Counted from the stretch's first letter, positions 1 to 8,357 are shown. The stretch is DNA of 64,000 bases from JAOADN01 sp049323795 (GCA_049323795.1 JBMOOH010000038.1:32099-96098), one strand, 5' to 3'. The notes: generated by a model from the sequence alone, not told the origin. A program made the numbers and translations.

Positions 1-182
1 CGCGCCGCCACCGATTCCTTCGGGGCAGAGACGGACCAGCATTCCTTGGGGTTCTCTTCGACAAACACGCTCCAGTCGGTGTTCGCCGCGACCCGGTTCG
101 TTGATTCCTGCGCCGTCCCCGGAAGGGGCGACACACCGACGGCGACCGCCGCAGCGATCAGCGCGAGCCTCAGTTCGGTCAT
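1..182 (-). CDS. Invasion-associated locus B (IalB) family protein, 3'-truncated by window edge
   Basis: Partial gene whose 3' end lies beyond the left edge. From an ATG at 182 the 60 visible codons give a signal-peptide-like start (MTELRLALIAAAVAVG, probable cleavage after GTAQ) followed by N-T-D-W-S-V-F and N-P-K-E-C-W. That opening is typical of the IalB family, small envelope proteins common in Rhodobacteraceae with no settled biochemical role. An in-frame ATG at 215 would add 11 residues; 182 is preferred because it leads straight into the hydrophobic stretch and has a GGAGG about 11 bases upstream. It is divergent from the asparaginase gene over a shared 170-bp upstream region, in which I see no clear operator. 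Confidence 0.72.
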   Translation of the reverse strand, partial: MTELRLALIAAAVAVGVSPLPGTAQESTNRVAANTDWSVFVEENPKECWSVSAPKESVAA

Positions 183-352
183 GTCCAGACGCGCCTCCAG
201 CCCTGTATGCCTCATGCGGATCCGCCGCGCGCCCTGCCGGCGCATTTTGGATGGCAGCCATCCGCCCAACCCGATATCCCTCACTCCATACCCGCAGCCG
301 ACGAACGGGAAAAGCCCCGTTGGCGGGATTTCGCTGAAGCGGAGGGCAGGCC

Positions 353-1345
353 ATGGGGCCGCAGGCGATGATCGAGGTCTGGCGGGGCGGGATGCCGGAA
401 AGCCTGCATCGCGGGCACGCGGTCGTGGCGGATGCGCAAGGCGGCATCGTGCATGGCTGGGGGGACCCGGCGGCGATGATCTTCCCGCGGTCGTCCTGCA
501 AGATGATCCAGGCCCTGCCGCTGATCGAAAGCGGCGCGGCGGATGCGGCGGGCCTGACCGGGCGCCACCTCGCGCTCGCCTGTGCAAGCCACAGCGGGGC
601 GCACGTTCATACGGACCTCGTGACCGAATGGCTGGCGCATATCGGGATGGCCGAGCCGGACCTGCGCTGCGGGTCGCACTGGCCGATCGACATCGCCGCC
701 CGGGACGAGATGATCCGGGCCGGGGCGACGCCCTGCCAGATCCACAACAACTGCTCGGGCAAGCATACGGGCTTTCTGACGCTCAACCGGCACATCGGCG
801 GCGGCAGCGAGTACGTGGAGCCGGACCACCCGGTGCAGCGGGCCTGCCGCGCCGCCCTCGAGGAAACGACCGGCGAGGCGTCGCCCGGCTACGGGATCGA
901 TGGCTGTTCCGCGCCGAACTTCGCCACCAGCGTCCGGGGGCTGGCGCGGGCGATGGCCTCGTTCGCTTCGGCAGATGCGCGGGGCGGCGCGCGCGACCGG
1001 GCGATGGCGCGCCTTGTCGCGGCGATGGGGGCGCATCCCGAACTGGTCGCGGGCGAGGGACGGGCCTGCACGGACCTGATGCGCGCGACGGGCGGCAGGG
1101 CGGCGGTCAAGACCGGGGCCGAGGCGGTGTTCGTCGGGATCGTGCCCGGGCGGCGGCTGGGGATCGCGCTGAAGATCGAGGATGGCGGAACGCGGGCCGC
1201 AGAGGCGGCGATCACCGCGCTGCTGGTGCGGTTGGGGGTGCTGGAGGCAGGCCACCCGGTGGTGGCGAAATACCTCACCGGGCCGCTCACCAACTGGCGC
1301 GGGCTGAGGACCGGCGAAATCCGCCTGGCGGCCGGGTTCGGCTGA
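353..1345 (+). CDS. Asparaginase II-type protein (Rhizobium-etli-type L-asparaginase family)
   Basis: Predicted cytoplasmic amidohydrolase that would hydrolyse L-asparagine to aspartate and ammonia. The 330-residue length fits the Asparaginase_II family. Family motifs are visible: R-S-S-C-K at residues 46-50 (the Ser-x-x-Lys catalytic pair), A-S-H-S-G near 80, the N-N-C-S-G-K-H block near residue 130 and the G-C-S-A-P block near 185, which carry the Cys/Lys/Cys zinc ligands in the structurally known member. There is no signal peptide. The ATG at 353 is chosen because GGAGGG sits six bases upstream; an in-frame ATG at 368 is a weaker alternative. It stands alone, convergent with the YCII gene. 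The family is certain; asparagine as the true substrate is inferred. Confidence 0.85.
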   Translation: MGPQAMIEVWRGGMPESLHRGHAVVADAQGGIVHGWGDPAAMIFPRSSCKMIQALPLIESGAADAAGLTGRHLALACASHSGAHVHTDLVTEWLAHIGMAEPDLRCGSHWPIDIAARDEMIRAGATPCQIHNNCSGKHTGFLTLNRHIGGGSEYVEPDHPVQRACRAALEETTGEASPGYGIDGCSAPNFATSVRGLARAMASFASADARGGARDRAMARLVAAMGAHPELVAGEGRACTDLMRATGGRAAVKTGAEAVFVGIVPGRRLGIALKIEDGGTRAAEAAITALLVRLGVLEAGHPVVAKYLTGPLTNWRGLRTGEIRLAAGFG

Positions 1346-1394
1346 CCCCGAGGCCGGTCGGCGGACTTCTGTTCCGAGGCAGGCCGCGAGGCGG

Positions 1395-1706
1395 TTACAT
1401 CGGCATCGCTTCGGCCACCTCGATTGTGCCACCGTTGGCCAGGATCGGGCAGCCTTGCGCGATCCTGGTGGCCGCGGCCATCGAGGGGGCGTCGATCAGC
1501 GAGTAACCCGAGATCGGGTTCGCCCCCCCGCCCGCCGCGACGCCGGACTTCGAGACGGTCTGCGACGGGCCGCAGGGATTGCCCCCGTCGAGAACCGCCT
1601 TTCCCAGGCCATTGAACCAACTGGTCCAGGCGGCCATGGCCTTGGCCCCCTCTTCCGGCGTCGCGGGCTTGGACCCGCCATGATAGGCGAAGACGTATTT
1701 CGGCAT
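1395..1706 (-). CDS. YCII-related domain protein
   Basis: Small (103 aa) cytoplasmic ferredoxin-like-fold protein starting M-P-K-Y-V-F-A-Y-H-G-G, typical of the YciI/DGPF group. Residues such as the E-E-G-A-K-A-M-A-A-W segment and the S-G-Y-S-L-I-D-A block near residue 65 follow the family pattern. Reaction unknown; some relatives are lyases or dehalogenases and many accompany extracytoplasmic sigma factors. The start at 1706 is supported by a GGGAGGAG ribosome site immediately upstream; an earlier in-frame ATG at 1736 lies inside the preceding gene and is rejected. It is the last gene of an ArsR / SRPBCC / YCII unit read on the minus strand, 16 bases after the SRPBCC stop. Confidence 0.85.
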   Translation of the reverse strand: MPKYVFAYHGGSKPATPEEGAKAMAAWTSWFNGLGKAVLDGGNPCGPSQTVSKSGVAAGGGANPISGYSLIDAPSMAAATRIAQGCPILANGGTIEVAEAMPM

Positions 1707-1722
1707 GTTCTCCTCCCGTTTT

Positions 1723-2163
1723 TCAGGCCGTGGCAAACTTGCGTTCGAGCTTCCTGAGGCTCGAGGTCCAACCTTCTTCGTGCATCCGGCCGCGTTCGTC
1801 GTCCGGAAGATTCCGATGGTCGAGGGTCAGCCGGGCGCGTCCGCCCGGCAGGGGCGTGACGGTGAAGGTCACGTGGCTTTCGTGCCCGCGCGTGTCGGTC
1901 TCGTCGTGCCAGGCCCATGTGAAGCCCACCGAGTTCGGCGGCTTTACCGACGTTACCTGACCCGAAACCTTGTGGCGCCGACCTTCGGATCCGATCATCA
2001 CCGAATGCCAGGCACCGGTGATGGTGAAGTCCATTTCATAGTCCGGCACCGTCATTCCTTCCGGGGCCCACCATGACAGAAGACCCGCAGTCGTGCTCAC
2101 GAAGTCCCAGAGCTCGGCCGGCGATACATCGAGGTCCCGTTCGATATGAAGGTCCACGGTCAT
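1723..2163 (-). CDS. SRPBCC / AHSA1-type (Aha1 C-terminal-like) ligand-binding domain protein
   Basis: A 146-residue START/SRPBCC fold protein. Characteristic positions include the R-D-L-D-V-S-P-A-E-L-W-D-F-V start, the W-W-A-P-E-G motif, the F-T-W-A-W strand and the C-terminal helix E-E-G-W-T-S-S-L-R-K-L. These proteins bind small hydrophobic ligands; no specific ligand can be read from the sequence. Its ATG shares one base with the stop of the upstream ArsR gene (TGATG), indicating translational coupling. An ArsR repressor followed by an AHSA1 protein is a recurrent bacterial pairing, so both probably respond to the same unknown signal. A longer frame from 2247 overlaps the ArsR gene in another frame and is not used. 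Confidence 0.88.
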   Translation of the reverse strand: MTVDLHIERDLDVSPAELWDFVSTTAGLLSWWAPEGMTVPDYEMDFTITGAWHSVMIGSEGRRHKVSGQVTSVKPPNSVGFTWAWHDETDTRGHESHVTFTVTPLPGGRARLTLDHRNLPDDERGRMHEEGWTSSLRKLERKFATA

Positions 2164-2489
2164 CACTCCTTCGGGCTTTGACTCTTGATTGCGGCTTCGA
2201 GCCTGTCGAGGGCGGTTTCCCAGAAAACCCTGTGATTGCCGGTCCATCTCGCTATGGCCGCAAGGGGCTCGGGCACAGCCGAGTAGTAGCGGCGCTGCGC
2301 GTCGATGCGCTGGCGGATCACCCCGGCCTCGCGCAGCACCTTGAGATGGCGCGAGATCGCCGGAGCCGTGATGTCGGCCACGGCCTGCAACCCGCCGGCC
2401 GACTGCTCGCCCTCGGCAAGAAGGCGTTCGACGATGGCGAAGCGCGTTGGATCCGAAAGGGCGGCAAAGACCGGGAGGAGCGGATTCAT
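2163..2489 (-). CDS. ArsR-family winged-helix transcriptional regulator
   Basis: A 108-residue ArsR/SmtB-type repressor. The F-A-A-L-S-D-P-T-R-F-A-I-V-E-R-L-L opening and the recognition-helix region I-T-A-P-A-I-S-R-H-L-K-V-L-R-E-A-G-V-I are canonical. There are no cysteine-rich metal sites, so it is probably a non-metal-sensing member of the type paired with AHSA1 proteins. It heads a three-gene unit and likely represses it. The ATG at 2489 is chosen from homology; a TTG at 2507 is possible. Neither has a good ribosome site, so translation may be leaderless or from a very short leader. An AT-rich upstream stretch with GTTAAT repeats is a candidate operator. Confidence 0.9.
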   Translation of the reverse strand: MNPLLPVFAALSDPTRFAIVERLLAEGEQSAGGLQAVADITAPAISRHLKVLREAGVIRQRIDAQRRYYSAVPEPLAAIARWTGNHRVFWETALDRLEAAIKSQSPKE

Positions 2490-2510
2490 GGCGCCATGAT
2501 TCCGCAACAG

Positions 2511-2532
2511 GTTAATTAATGCAATAGTTAAT
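2511..2532. promoter_or_regulatory. Candidate ArsR operator: direct GTTAAT repeats
   Basis: GTTAAT occurs at 2511-2516 and again at 2527-2532, 16 bases apart, within an AT-rich island that is unusual in this GC-rich sequence and sits directly upstream of the ArsR start. Placement suits autoregulation. The right copy touches the end of serB, whose stop is at 2532-2534. Purely positional evidence. Confidence 0.35.
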
Positions 2533-3416
2533 CAAGTGGGCTCCGCAGCAAACTCGGCTGCCGAATAGCCCTGGATGTAGAGCAGTGCCGTCAGGTCGCC
2601 ATGGTTGATGCGGATGTCGCACCTGGCCTGCACGGACGGCTTGGCGTGCAGCGCGACGCCGGCACCCGCCATGCCGAGCATGCCGAGGTCGTTCGCCCCG
2701 TCGCCGACGGCGAGGACGGCGGAATGGGGAATCCTCATGCGGGCGGCGATCTCGGTCAGCGCCTGCATCTTGGCCTCGCGCCCGAGGATGGGCCGGGCGA
2801 CCTCGCCGGTGAGGCGGCCGTTCTCGGCGAGGAGCGTGTTCGCCCGGTGCTCGTGAAAGCCGAGCATCCCCGCGACGGCCGAGGTGAAGGCGGTGAAGCC
2901 GCCCGAGACGAGCGCGGTGCGGGCACCCCGCGCGGTCATCGTGGCGATCAGTTCCCGCCCGCCGGGGGCGAGGGTGATCCGGTCCCGGAGAACCTCGGCG
3001 ATGACGGTTTCGGGGAGGTCGCGGAGAAGGGCGACGCGTTCCAGAAGCGCGCTCTCGAAGTCAAGCTCGCCGTTCATCGCGCGGGCGGTGATGGCCGCCA
3101 CATGCGGTCCGAAACCGGCGACGGCGGCAAGCTCGTCGATGCATTCCTGGCCGATCATGGTGGAGTCCATGTCGGCGAGGAGGAGGCGTTTGCGGCGGCC
3201 TTCCGCGGGCTGCACGACCAGATCGACGCCAAGGCCCTGAAGCCCCTCCCACACCTCCCGGCGGTTGCCGGGGATGGCGGGCAGGTCGAACTCGGCCGCG
3301 ATGCCGGGGTTCAGCCAGCGTGCCTCGCCCCCGCCCCAGGCATTGCGCAGCGTCTCGACCGTGGTGCGGTCGAGCCTTGGGGAAGCGGGGTTCGCGAGGA
3401 GTGTGGCAACGTGCAT
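2532..3416 (-). CDS. serB: Phosphoserine phosphatase SerB
   Basis: Catalyses the last step of serine synthesis, phosphoserine to serine plus phosphate, in the cytoplasm. This 294-aa HAD-superfamily protein shows motif I D-M-D-S-T at residues 82-86 (nucleophile D82, general acid D84), motif II Ser in L-V-S-G-G-F-T, the conserved Lys in G-R-E-A-K-M-Q-A, and motif III G-D-G-A-N-D-L. The first 70 residues form the degenerate ACT-like extension of proteobacterial SerB. It is divergent from serC-serA, with 149 bases between start codons, so all three dedicated serine-pathway genes are adjacent. Family and reaction are clear. Confidence 0.95.
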   Translation of the reverse strand: MHVATLLANPASPRLDRTTVETLRNAWGGGEARWLNPGIAAEFDLPAIPGNRREVWEGLQGLGVDLVVQPAEGRRKRLLLADMDSTMIGQECIDELAAVAGFGPHVAAITARAMNGELDFESALLERVALLRDLPETVIAEVLRDRITLAPGGRELIATMTARGARTALVSGGFTAFTSAVAGMLGFHEHRANTLLAENGRLTGEVARPILGREAKMQALTEIAARMRIPHSAVLAVGDGANDLGMLGMAGAGVALHAKPSVQARCDIRINHGDLTALLYIQGYSAAEFAAEPT

Positions 3417-3520
3417 GAACGTCCGGTCGGGCTGCGGCAGGGTCGCTTCCGGCGACCGGAATGCCGCTTACCCGCAATTTTCCGCTTGTGCCAGAGCCGG
3501 CGGCCCCCTATTCCCGGCAG

Positions 3521-3565
3521 TGGGACACCCCTCCCCAACGAGGGGCGCATATCTGGAAGGATAGC
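3521..3565 (+). promoter_or_regulatory. serC-type cis-regulatory RNA leader (two hairpins over the serC ribosome site)
   Basis: Immediately ahead of serC are two stem-loops. The first is perfect: CCCCTC (3528-3533), loop CCCAAC, GAGGGG (3540-3545). The second pairs GC+TATC (3547-3548, 3550-3553) with GATA+GC (3560-3565) and places the Shine-Dalgarno GGAAGG (3555-3560) in its loop and 3' arm. Position, size and shape match my recollection of the alphaproteobacterial serC RNA motif (Rfam serC), a putative leader always next to serC. The ligand, if any, is unknown; sequestration of the ribosome site is inferred. Confidence 0.7.
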
Positions 3566-4723
3566 ATGACGGTCACGACCAAACCGGCCAAGCGCCCGGC
3601 CAACCCGCGCTTTTCGTCCGGCCCCTGCGCCAAGATTCCCGGATATTCGCTGGAGATGCTCGCCGACGCCCCCCTCGGGCGGTCGCATCGCGCGTCTGTC
3701 GGCAAGAGCAGGCTCGCGCAGGCGATCGACCTGACGCGCGAGGTGCTTCAGGTGCCCGCCGACCACCGGATCGGGATCGTCCCCGCCTCCGACACCGGCG
3801 CGGTCGAGATGGCGATGTGGTCGCTTCTGGGCGCGCGCGGCGTCGAGATGATCGCCTGGGAAAGCTTCGGCGAGGGCTGGGTCACGGACGTGGTCAAAGA
3901 GCTGAAGCTCGACGCGAAGGTGCGGACCGCGCCTTATGGCCAGATCGTGGATTTCGCCGAGATCGACTTCGACCATGACGTGGTGTTCACCTGGAACGGC
4001 ACGACCTCGGGCGTGCGCCTGCCGGACGGCGAGGCGATTCCGGCCGATCGCAGGGGGCTGACCATCTGCGACGCGACATCGGCCGCCTTCGCGATGGCGC
4101 TGCCCTGGGACAAGCTCGATGTCGTCACCTTCTCGTGGCAGAAGGTGCTCGGCGGCGAGGGCGCGCACGGGATGCTGATCCTGTCCCCGCGCGCGGTCGA
4201 CCGGCTCGAAACCTACAGGCCCGCCTGGCCGCTGCCGAAGATCTTCCGGCTCACGGCGGGCGGCAAGCTCATCGAGGGCATCTTCAGGGGCGAGACGATC
4301 AACACGCCCTCGATGCTCGCGACCGAGGATTACCTCGTGTCGCTCAGATGGGCGAAGGCGATGGGCGGCCTGCCCGCGCTGATCGCCCGCTGCGACGCGA
4401 ACGCGAAGGCCATCGCGGACTTCATCGCGGACAGGCCGTGGATCGCGAACCTCGCCGAAGACCCGGCGACGGCATCGACCACCAGCGTGTGCCTGAGGTT
4501 CACCGACCCCCGGATTGCCGACGGCGCGGCCTTCGCCAGGGCGGTGGCGGCGCGGCTCGAGAAGGAAGGCGTGGCGCTTGACGCAGGCGCCTACCGCGAT
4601 GCGCCGCCCGGCCTTCGCATCTGGTGCGGGGCGACGGTCGAGGCCGCCGACGTCGCGGCGCTGATGCCGTGGATCGAGTGGGCCTTTCACGAAGAGATCG
4701 CGTCGCAGGCCAAGGTCGCGTGA
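3566..4723 (+). CDS. serC: Phosphoserine aminotransferase SerC
   Basis: PLP-dependent aminotransferase converting 3-phosphohydroxypyruvate and glutamate to O-phosphoserine and 2-oxoglutarate in the cytoplasm. The 385-aa form beginning M-T-V-T-T-K-P is the alphaproteobacterial/archaeal-type subfamily. Visible markers: N-P-R-F-S-S-G-P-C-A-K at residues 13-23, the G-R-S-H-R segment near 38-42, and the Schiff-base lysine K193 in S-W-Q-K-V-L-G-G-E. The ATG at 3566 is preferred over in-frame starts from 3461 because GGAAGG lies five bases upstream and the leader RNA abuts it. It is followed 48 bases later by serA in the same operon. Confidence 0.96.
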   Translation: MTVTTKPAKRPANPRFSSGPCAKIPGYSLEMLADAPLGRSHRASVGKSRLAQAIDLTREVLQVPADHRIGIVPASDTGAVEMAMWSLLGARGVEMIAWESFGEGWVTDVVKELKLDAKVRTAPYGQIVDFAEIDFDHDVVFTWNGTTSGVRLPDGEAIPADRRGLTICDATSAAFAMALPWDKLDVVTFSWQKVLGGEGAHGMLILSPRAVDRLETYRPAWPLPKIFRLTAGGKLIEGIFRGETINTPSMLATEDYLVSLRWAKAMGGLPALIARCDANAKAIADFIADRPWIANLAEDPATASTTSVCLRFTDPRIADGAAFARAVAARLEKEGVALDAGAYRDAPPGLRIWCGATVEAADVAALMPWIEWAFHEEIASQAKVA

Positions 4724-4771
4724 CACACCGCTGCGTGCCGGGCGCGCACCGCCCCGAAAGGACCCCGCAAG

Positions 4772-6364
4772 ATGCCCAAGGTTCTCGTTTCCGACGACCT
4801 CTCCGAAACCGCCGTCCAGATCTTCCGCGACCGGGGGATCGAGGTGGACTACCAGCCGCAGCTCGGCCGGGACAAGGACGCGCTCGCGGCCGTCATCGAC
4901 CGGTATGACGGCCTCGCCATCCGGTCTGCCACGAAGGTCACCGGGAAGCTGCTCGACCGCGCCACGAACCTCAAGGTTGTCGGCCGCGCCGGGATCGGGG
5001 TCGACAATGTCGACATTCCGGCGGCCTCGAAGAAGGGGGTGATCGTGATGAACACGCCCTTCGGAAACTCGGTCACCACCGCCGAGCACACCATCGCGAT
5101 GATGTTCTCGATCGCGCGCCAGATCCCCGAAGCCAACGCCTCCACCCGGGCCGGCAAGTGGGAGAAGTCGCGCTTCATGGGCGTCGAGCTCTTCAACAAG
5201 ACGCTGGGCGTGATCGGCGCGGGCAACATCGGGTCGATCGTCTGCGACCGGGCGCTGGGGCTGAAGATGAAGGTGCTCGCCTACGACCCGTTCCTGTCGG
5301 ACGACCGGGCGAGGCAGATGGGCGTCACCAAGGTCGAGCTCGACGAACTCCTTGCCAAGGCCGATTTCATCACGCTGCACGTTCCCCTCACCGACAAGAC
5401 CCGCAACATCCTCAGCCGCGAGGCGCTGGCGAGGACGAAACCCGGCGTGCGCATCATCAACTGCGCGCGCGGCGGGCTGGTGGACGAGGCGGCGCTTCTG
5501 GATGCGCTGGACAGCGGCCATGTCGCGGCGGCGGCGCTCGACGTGTTCGAGGTGGAGCCCGCCAGGGAGAATCCCCTCTTCGGGCACCCGAGCGTCGTCT
5601 GCACGCCGCATCTCGGGGCGTCCACCACCGAGGCGCAGGAGAACGTGGCGATCCAGGTGGCCGAGCAGATGTCGGACTACCTGCTGACCGGCGCCGTCCA
5701 GAACGCGCTCAACATGCCGAACGTGACCGCGGAAGAGGCGGCGGTGATGGGCCCGTGGATCAAGCTCGCAGGCCACCTCGGCAGCTTCATCGGCCAGATG
5801 ACGGACGAGCCGATCCGCGCGATCAACATCCTCTACGACGGGCGCGTCGCCTCCATGAACCTCGCCGCGCTCAACCAGGCGGTGATCGCGGGGGTTCTGA
5901 AGGCGCAGAACCCGGACGTGAACCTCGTCTCGGCGCCCGTGGTGGCCAAGGAACGGGGCATCCGGATCTCGACGACGCGGCAGGACAAGTCGGGCGCGTT
6001 CGACGCCTATATCAAGGTCACGATGGTGACGGACAGGCGCGAACGGTCGATCGCGGGCACCTGCTTCAGCGACGGCAAGCCGCGGTTCATCCAGATCAAG
6101 GGCATCAACATCGACGCGGAAGTGGGGCGCCACATGCTCTACACCACGAACGAGGACGTGCCGGGGATCATCGGCCTTCTCGGCATGACGATGGGCAGGA
6201 ACGGCGTCAACATCGCCAACTTCACCCTCGGCCGGTCGGGCGTGGGGCAGGAGGCGATCGCGATCCTCTACCTCGACCAGGCGATCGACCCGAAGGTGGT
6301 CGAGACGCTGGAAGCGACGGGCATGTTCCGGCAGGTGAAGCCCCTGCGATTCGATGTCGCCTGA
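4772..6364 (+). CDS. serA: D-3-phosphoglycerate dehydrogenase SerA (long, ACT-domain form)
   Basis: First committed enzyme of serine synthesis, oxidising 3-phosphoglycerate with NAD+. The 530-aa length is the long form with substrate-binding and NAD domains, an intervening ASB domain (about 320-450) and a C-terminal ACT domain (about 455-525) that can bind serine for feedback control. The Rossmann motif is G-A-G-N-I-G at 149-154; the catalytic set appears as R233 (C-A-R-G-G), E262 (E-V-E-P) and H280 (T-P-H-L-G-A-S). The ACT domain contains the V-P-G-I-I-G-L-L-G segment. It lies downstream of serC in one operon, probably under the same leader RNA. Confidence 0.96.
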   Translation: MPKVLVSDDLSETAVQIFRDRGIEVDYQPQLGRDKDALAAVIDRYDGLAIRSATKVTGKLLDRATNLKVVGRAGIGVDNVDIPAASKKGVIVMNTPFGNSVTTAEHTIAMMFSIARQIPEANASTRAGKWEKSRFMGVELFNKTLGVIGAGNIGSIVCDRALGLKMKVLAYDPFLSDDRARQMGVTKVELDELLAKADFITLHVPLTDKTRNILSREALARTKPGVRIINCARGGLVDEAALLDALDSGHVAAAALDVFEVEPARENPLFGHPSVVCTPHLGASTTEAQENVAIQVAEQMSDYLLTGAVQNALNMPNVTAEEAAVMGPWIKLAGHLGSFIGQMTDEPIRAINILYDGRVASMNLAALNQAVIAGVLKAQNPDVNLVSAPVVAKERGIRISTTRQDKSGAFDAYIKVTMVTDRRERSIAGTCFSDGKPRFIQIKGINIDAEVGRHMLYTTNEDVPGIIGLLGMTMGRNGVNIANFTLGRSGVGQEAIAILYLDQAIDPKVVETLEATGMFRQVKPLRFDVA

Positions 6365-6480
6365 CCGCCGGCGCCGCGACCAGAACGGGTGAAGGCGGCG
6401 GTCAGGCGCACCCGCTTGCGGTGCCCGGCGTGGCCGAGGGAAGGCCTGACCGGCGGGCATCGTCGCGCCGCCCTTGCCCT

Positions 6481-6527
6481 TTCGCCTTGGCGCAAATATC
6501 CCGGGGGTCCGGGGGCGGCGCCCCCGG
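6481..6527 (+). repeat. Dispersed intergenic element, copy A (conserved block plus GC hairpin)
   Basis: A block TTCGCCTTGG + CGCAAATATCC (6481-6501) is followed by a GC-rich hairpin CCGGGGGC / GCCCCCGG (6509-6516 with 6520-6527, loop GGC). The block matches, 20 of 21 positions, the reverse complement of a second intergenic site at 24714-24734, which also has a GC hairpin beside it. From memory this block is scattered through many Rhodobacteraceae intergenic regions. It lies after serA and could act as a REP-like element or transcription end; no T-tract is present. Confidence 0.6.
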
Positions 6528-6557
6528 CGCTGCCGCAAGACCATCCCGTGACGATCC

Positions 6558-7295
6558 ATGCCAACCTACGCCATCGGCGACATCCACGGCCACATCGACG
6601 CGCTCCGCGCCGCGCATGCGCGGATCGCGGCGGACAGGGCGCGGCACGGGACCGATGCGCCGATCGTCCATGTAGGCGACCTCGTGGACCGGGGGCCGGA
6701 CTGCCGGGGGGTGATCGACTACCTGATCGCGGGGCAGGCGGCGGGAAAGCCCTGGGTGGTGCTGAAGGGCAACCACGACCGGCTGTTCCGGATGTTCCTC
6801 GCCGATCCCGACTGGAACGATCCCGGGCTGCGCGAGGACATGCACTGGTTCGATCCGCGGCTCGGCGGGGCGGCCACGCTGTCGTCCTACGGCGTGGCGG
6901 CGCGGCTCGGCGATGATGCGCGGGCGGTCCGGGACGAGGCGCTGCGGAAGGTTCCCACCGCGCACCTGCGCTTCCTCGACACTCTTGCCCTGACGCATCT
7001 GCGGGAAGAGGCGCTCTTCGTCCACGCGGGTATCCGGCCGGGGGTGGACCTGCGCGACCAGACCGAGGACGATCTGGTGTGGATCAGGCGGGGGTTTCTC
7101 GAGGACCGGCGGGACCACGGCGCGCTGGTCGTGCATGGCCACACCGCCATCGCCTGCGCGACGCATTGCGGCAACCGGCTGAACATCGATTCGGGCGTCG
7201 CCTATGGCGGGCCCCTGTCGGCGGTGCTGGTCGAGGGGCGCGCCGCATGGCTCATCGCTGCGGAGGGCCGGGTGCCGCTGGTGGCCGGGCCGTGA
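6558..7295 (+). CDS. PPP-family metallophosphatase (Ser/Thr phosphatase or Ap4A hydrolase type)
   Basis: A 245-aa calcineurin-like phosphoesterase of the bacterial PPP group. All metal-site motifs are present in order: G-D-I-H-G-H (residues 7-12), G-D-L-V-D-R-G (about 40), G-N-H-D (about 75), the H-A-G block (about 160) and the H-G-H-T block (about 197). Such proteins hydrolyse phosphoproteins or dinucleoside tetraphosphates; the sequence does not decide which. It is cytoplasmic, with no signal peptide. It ends in a GTGA overlap with a second, unrelated metallophosphoesterase, so the two are co-translated. Confidence 0.88.
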   Translation: MPTYAIGDIHGHIDALRAAHARIAADRARHGTDAPIVHVGDLVDRGPDCRGVIDYLIAGQAAGKPWVVLKGNHDRLFRMFLADPDWNDPGLREDMHWFDPRLGGAATLSSYGVAARLGDDARAVRDEALRKVPTAHLRFLDTLALTHLREEALFVHAGIRPGVDLRDQTEDDLVWIRRGFLEDRRDHGALVVHGHTAIACATHCGNRLNIDSGVAYGGPLSAVLVEGRAAWLIAAEGRVPLVAGP

Positions 7296-8155
7296 AGCGT
7301 TTTCGGCAGAACCGCGGCACGGGTCCGCTGTCGCATGTGCTGCGCCGTCCCGTGTCGATCGGCGCGCGGCCCTTCGTCGTCGAGCACCGGGTCGCGGCCG
7401 CCCGCTGGACGCTGCCGTCGCTGACGATCACCGTCCTGTCCGATTTCCACGTGTGCCGCCCCTGGACGCCGCTTTCGGCGGTGCGCGAGATCGTCGCGCA
7501 GGCGAACGATCTCGGCTCGGACCTGATCCTGCTCGGCGGGGATTTCCTGCGCGACCGGAAGATGCCGGGGATCAGCGAGCCCGCGCACCGGACGGTCGAA
7601 CTGCTGACGGCGCTGAGGGCCCCGCTCGGGGTCGCGGCTGTCCTGGGGAACCACGACTGGAAGGACTGCCGGCTGGCGAAGGAGACGCGGTCCGCGCGGA
7701 ACTCGGTCGCCGAGGCCTTCGCGGCGTCGGGGCTGGCGCTTCTGCGGAACGAGGCGATGCGGATCCCGCACGGCTCGGGCTTCTGGCTGGTCGGGTTCGA
7801 CAGCCAGCGTCCGCATCCCGACCCCCGGCGGGGCGGGTTCCACGATCCGGCGCGGGCGTTCGAGGGCGTTACCGGGGATGCGCCGGCGATCCTTCTTGCG
7901 CATGAGCCGGACTGGTTTGCGGAAGGCGACGGGCGGGCATTCCTGCAGATCAGCGGACATACGCATGGCGGGCAGGCGAACCTGCTCGGCTGGCGGCCGA
8001 TGACGCCGTCGGCGCATGGCCCGAGGTATTCGTGGGGACATGTGCGGGACGGCGAGCGGCACCTGATCGTGACGGGCGGGATCGGGTATTCGGGATTGCC
8101 GCTCAGGGTGTTCCAGCCGCCGGAGATCACGGTGGTGCGGGTGACTGGTTCCTGA
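7292..8155 (+). CDS. Calcineurin-like metallophosphoesterase (YkuE / LpxG-like)
   Basis: A 287-aa metallophosphoesterase of the group containing YkuE and LpxG-type lipid-A-precursor hydrolases. Motifs: S-D-F-H (about residue 50), G-G-D-F (about 80), G-N-H-D-W (about 118), H-E-P-D and S-G-H-T-H-G-G-Q near 210-222. The start is the GTG at 7292, overlapping the upstream stop as GTGA; upstream in-frame ATGs lie inside the previous gene. There is no typical N-terminal membrane anchor, unlike YkuE itself. Substrate is not identifiable; membrane phospholipid or UDP-diacylglucosamine chemistry is a family-based possibility. Confidence 0.85.
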   Translation: MKRFRQNRGTGPLSHVLRRPVSIGARPFVVEHRVAAARWTLPSLTITVLSDFHVCRPWTPLSAVREIVAQANDLGSDLILLGGDFLRDRKMPGISEPAHRTVELLTALRAPLGVAAVLGNHDWKDCRLAKETRSARNSVAEAFAASGLALLRNEAMRIPHGSGFWLVGFDSQRPHPDPRRGGFHDPARAFEGVTGDAPAILLAHEPDWFAEGDGRAFLQISGHTHGGQANLLGWRPMTPSAHGPRYSWGHVRDGERHLIVTGGIGYSGLPLRVFQPPEITVVRVTGS

Positions 8156-8357
8156 GGCGTCCGGGGCTGCGGGCGCTCGATCTATGTCTGCGATCTGCAA
8201 CCTCCGCGGGGTGTCGGCATCCGGATGGCATCCGCAGGCAGGAACATCGTGCCGGTGGCCCGATGTCGGCGAAGACCGCCGCGCCCGTGGCGCGGCCGGG
8301 GACGCGGCCCGCCTGGTCACTGCCCGTTCGGGCAAGGGGGTGCCGGGCCGCAGCGCC

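Noticed and set aside
3311..6559. Long minus-strand open frame opposite serC-serA
   Set aside because: Composition (Arg, His, Asp, Pro) is that of an antisense shadow; serC and serA motifs on the plus strand are unambiguous.
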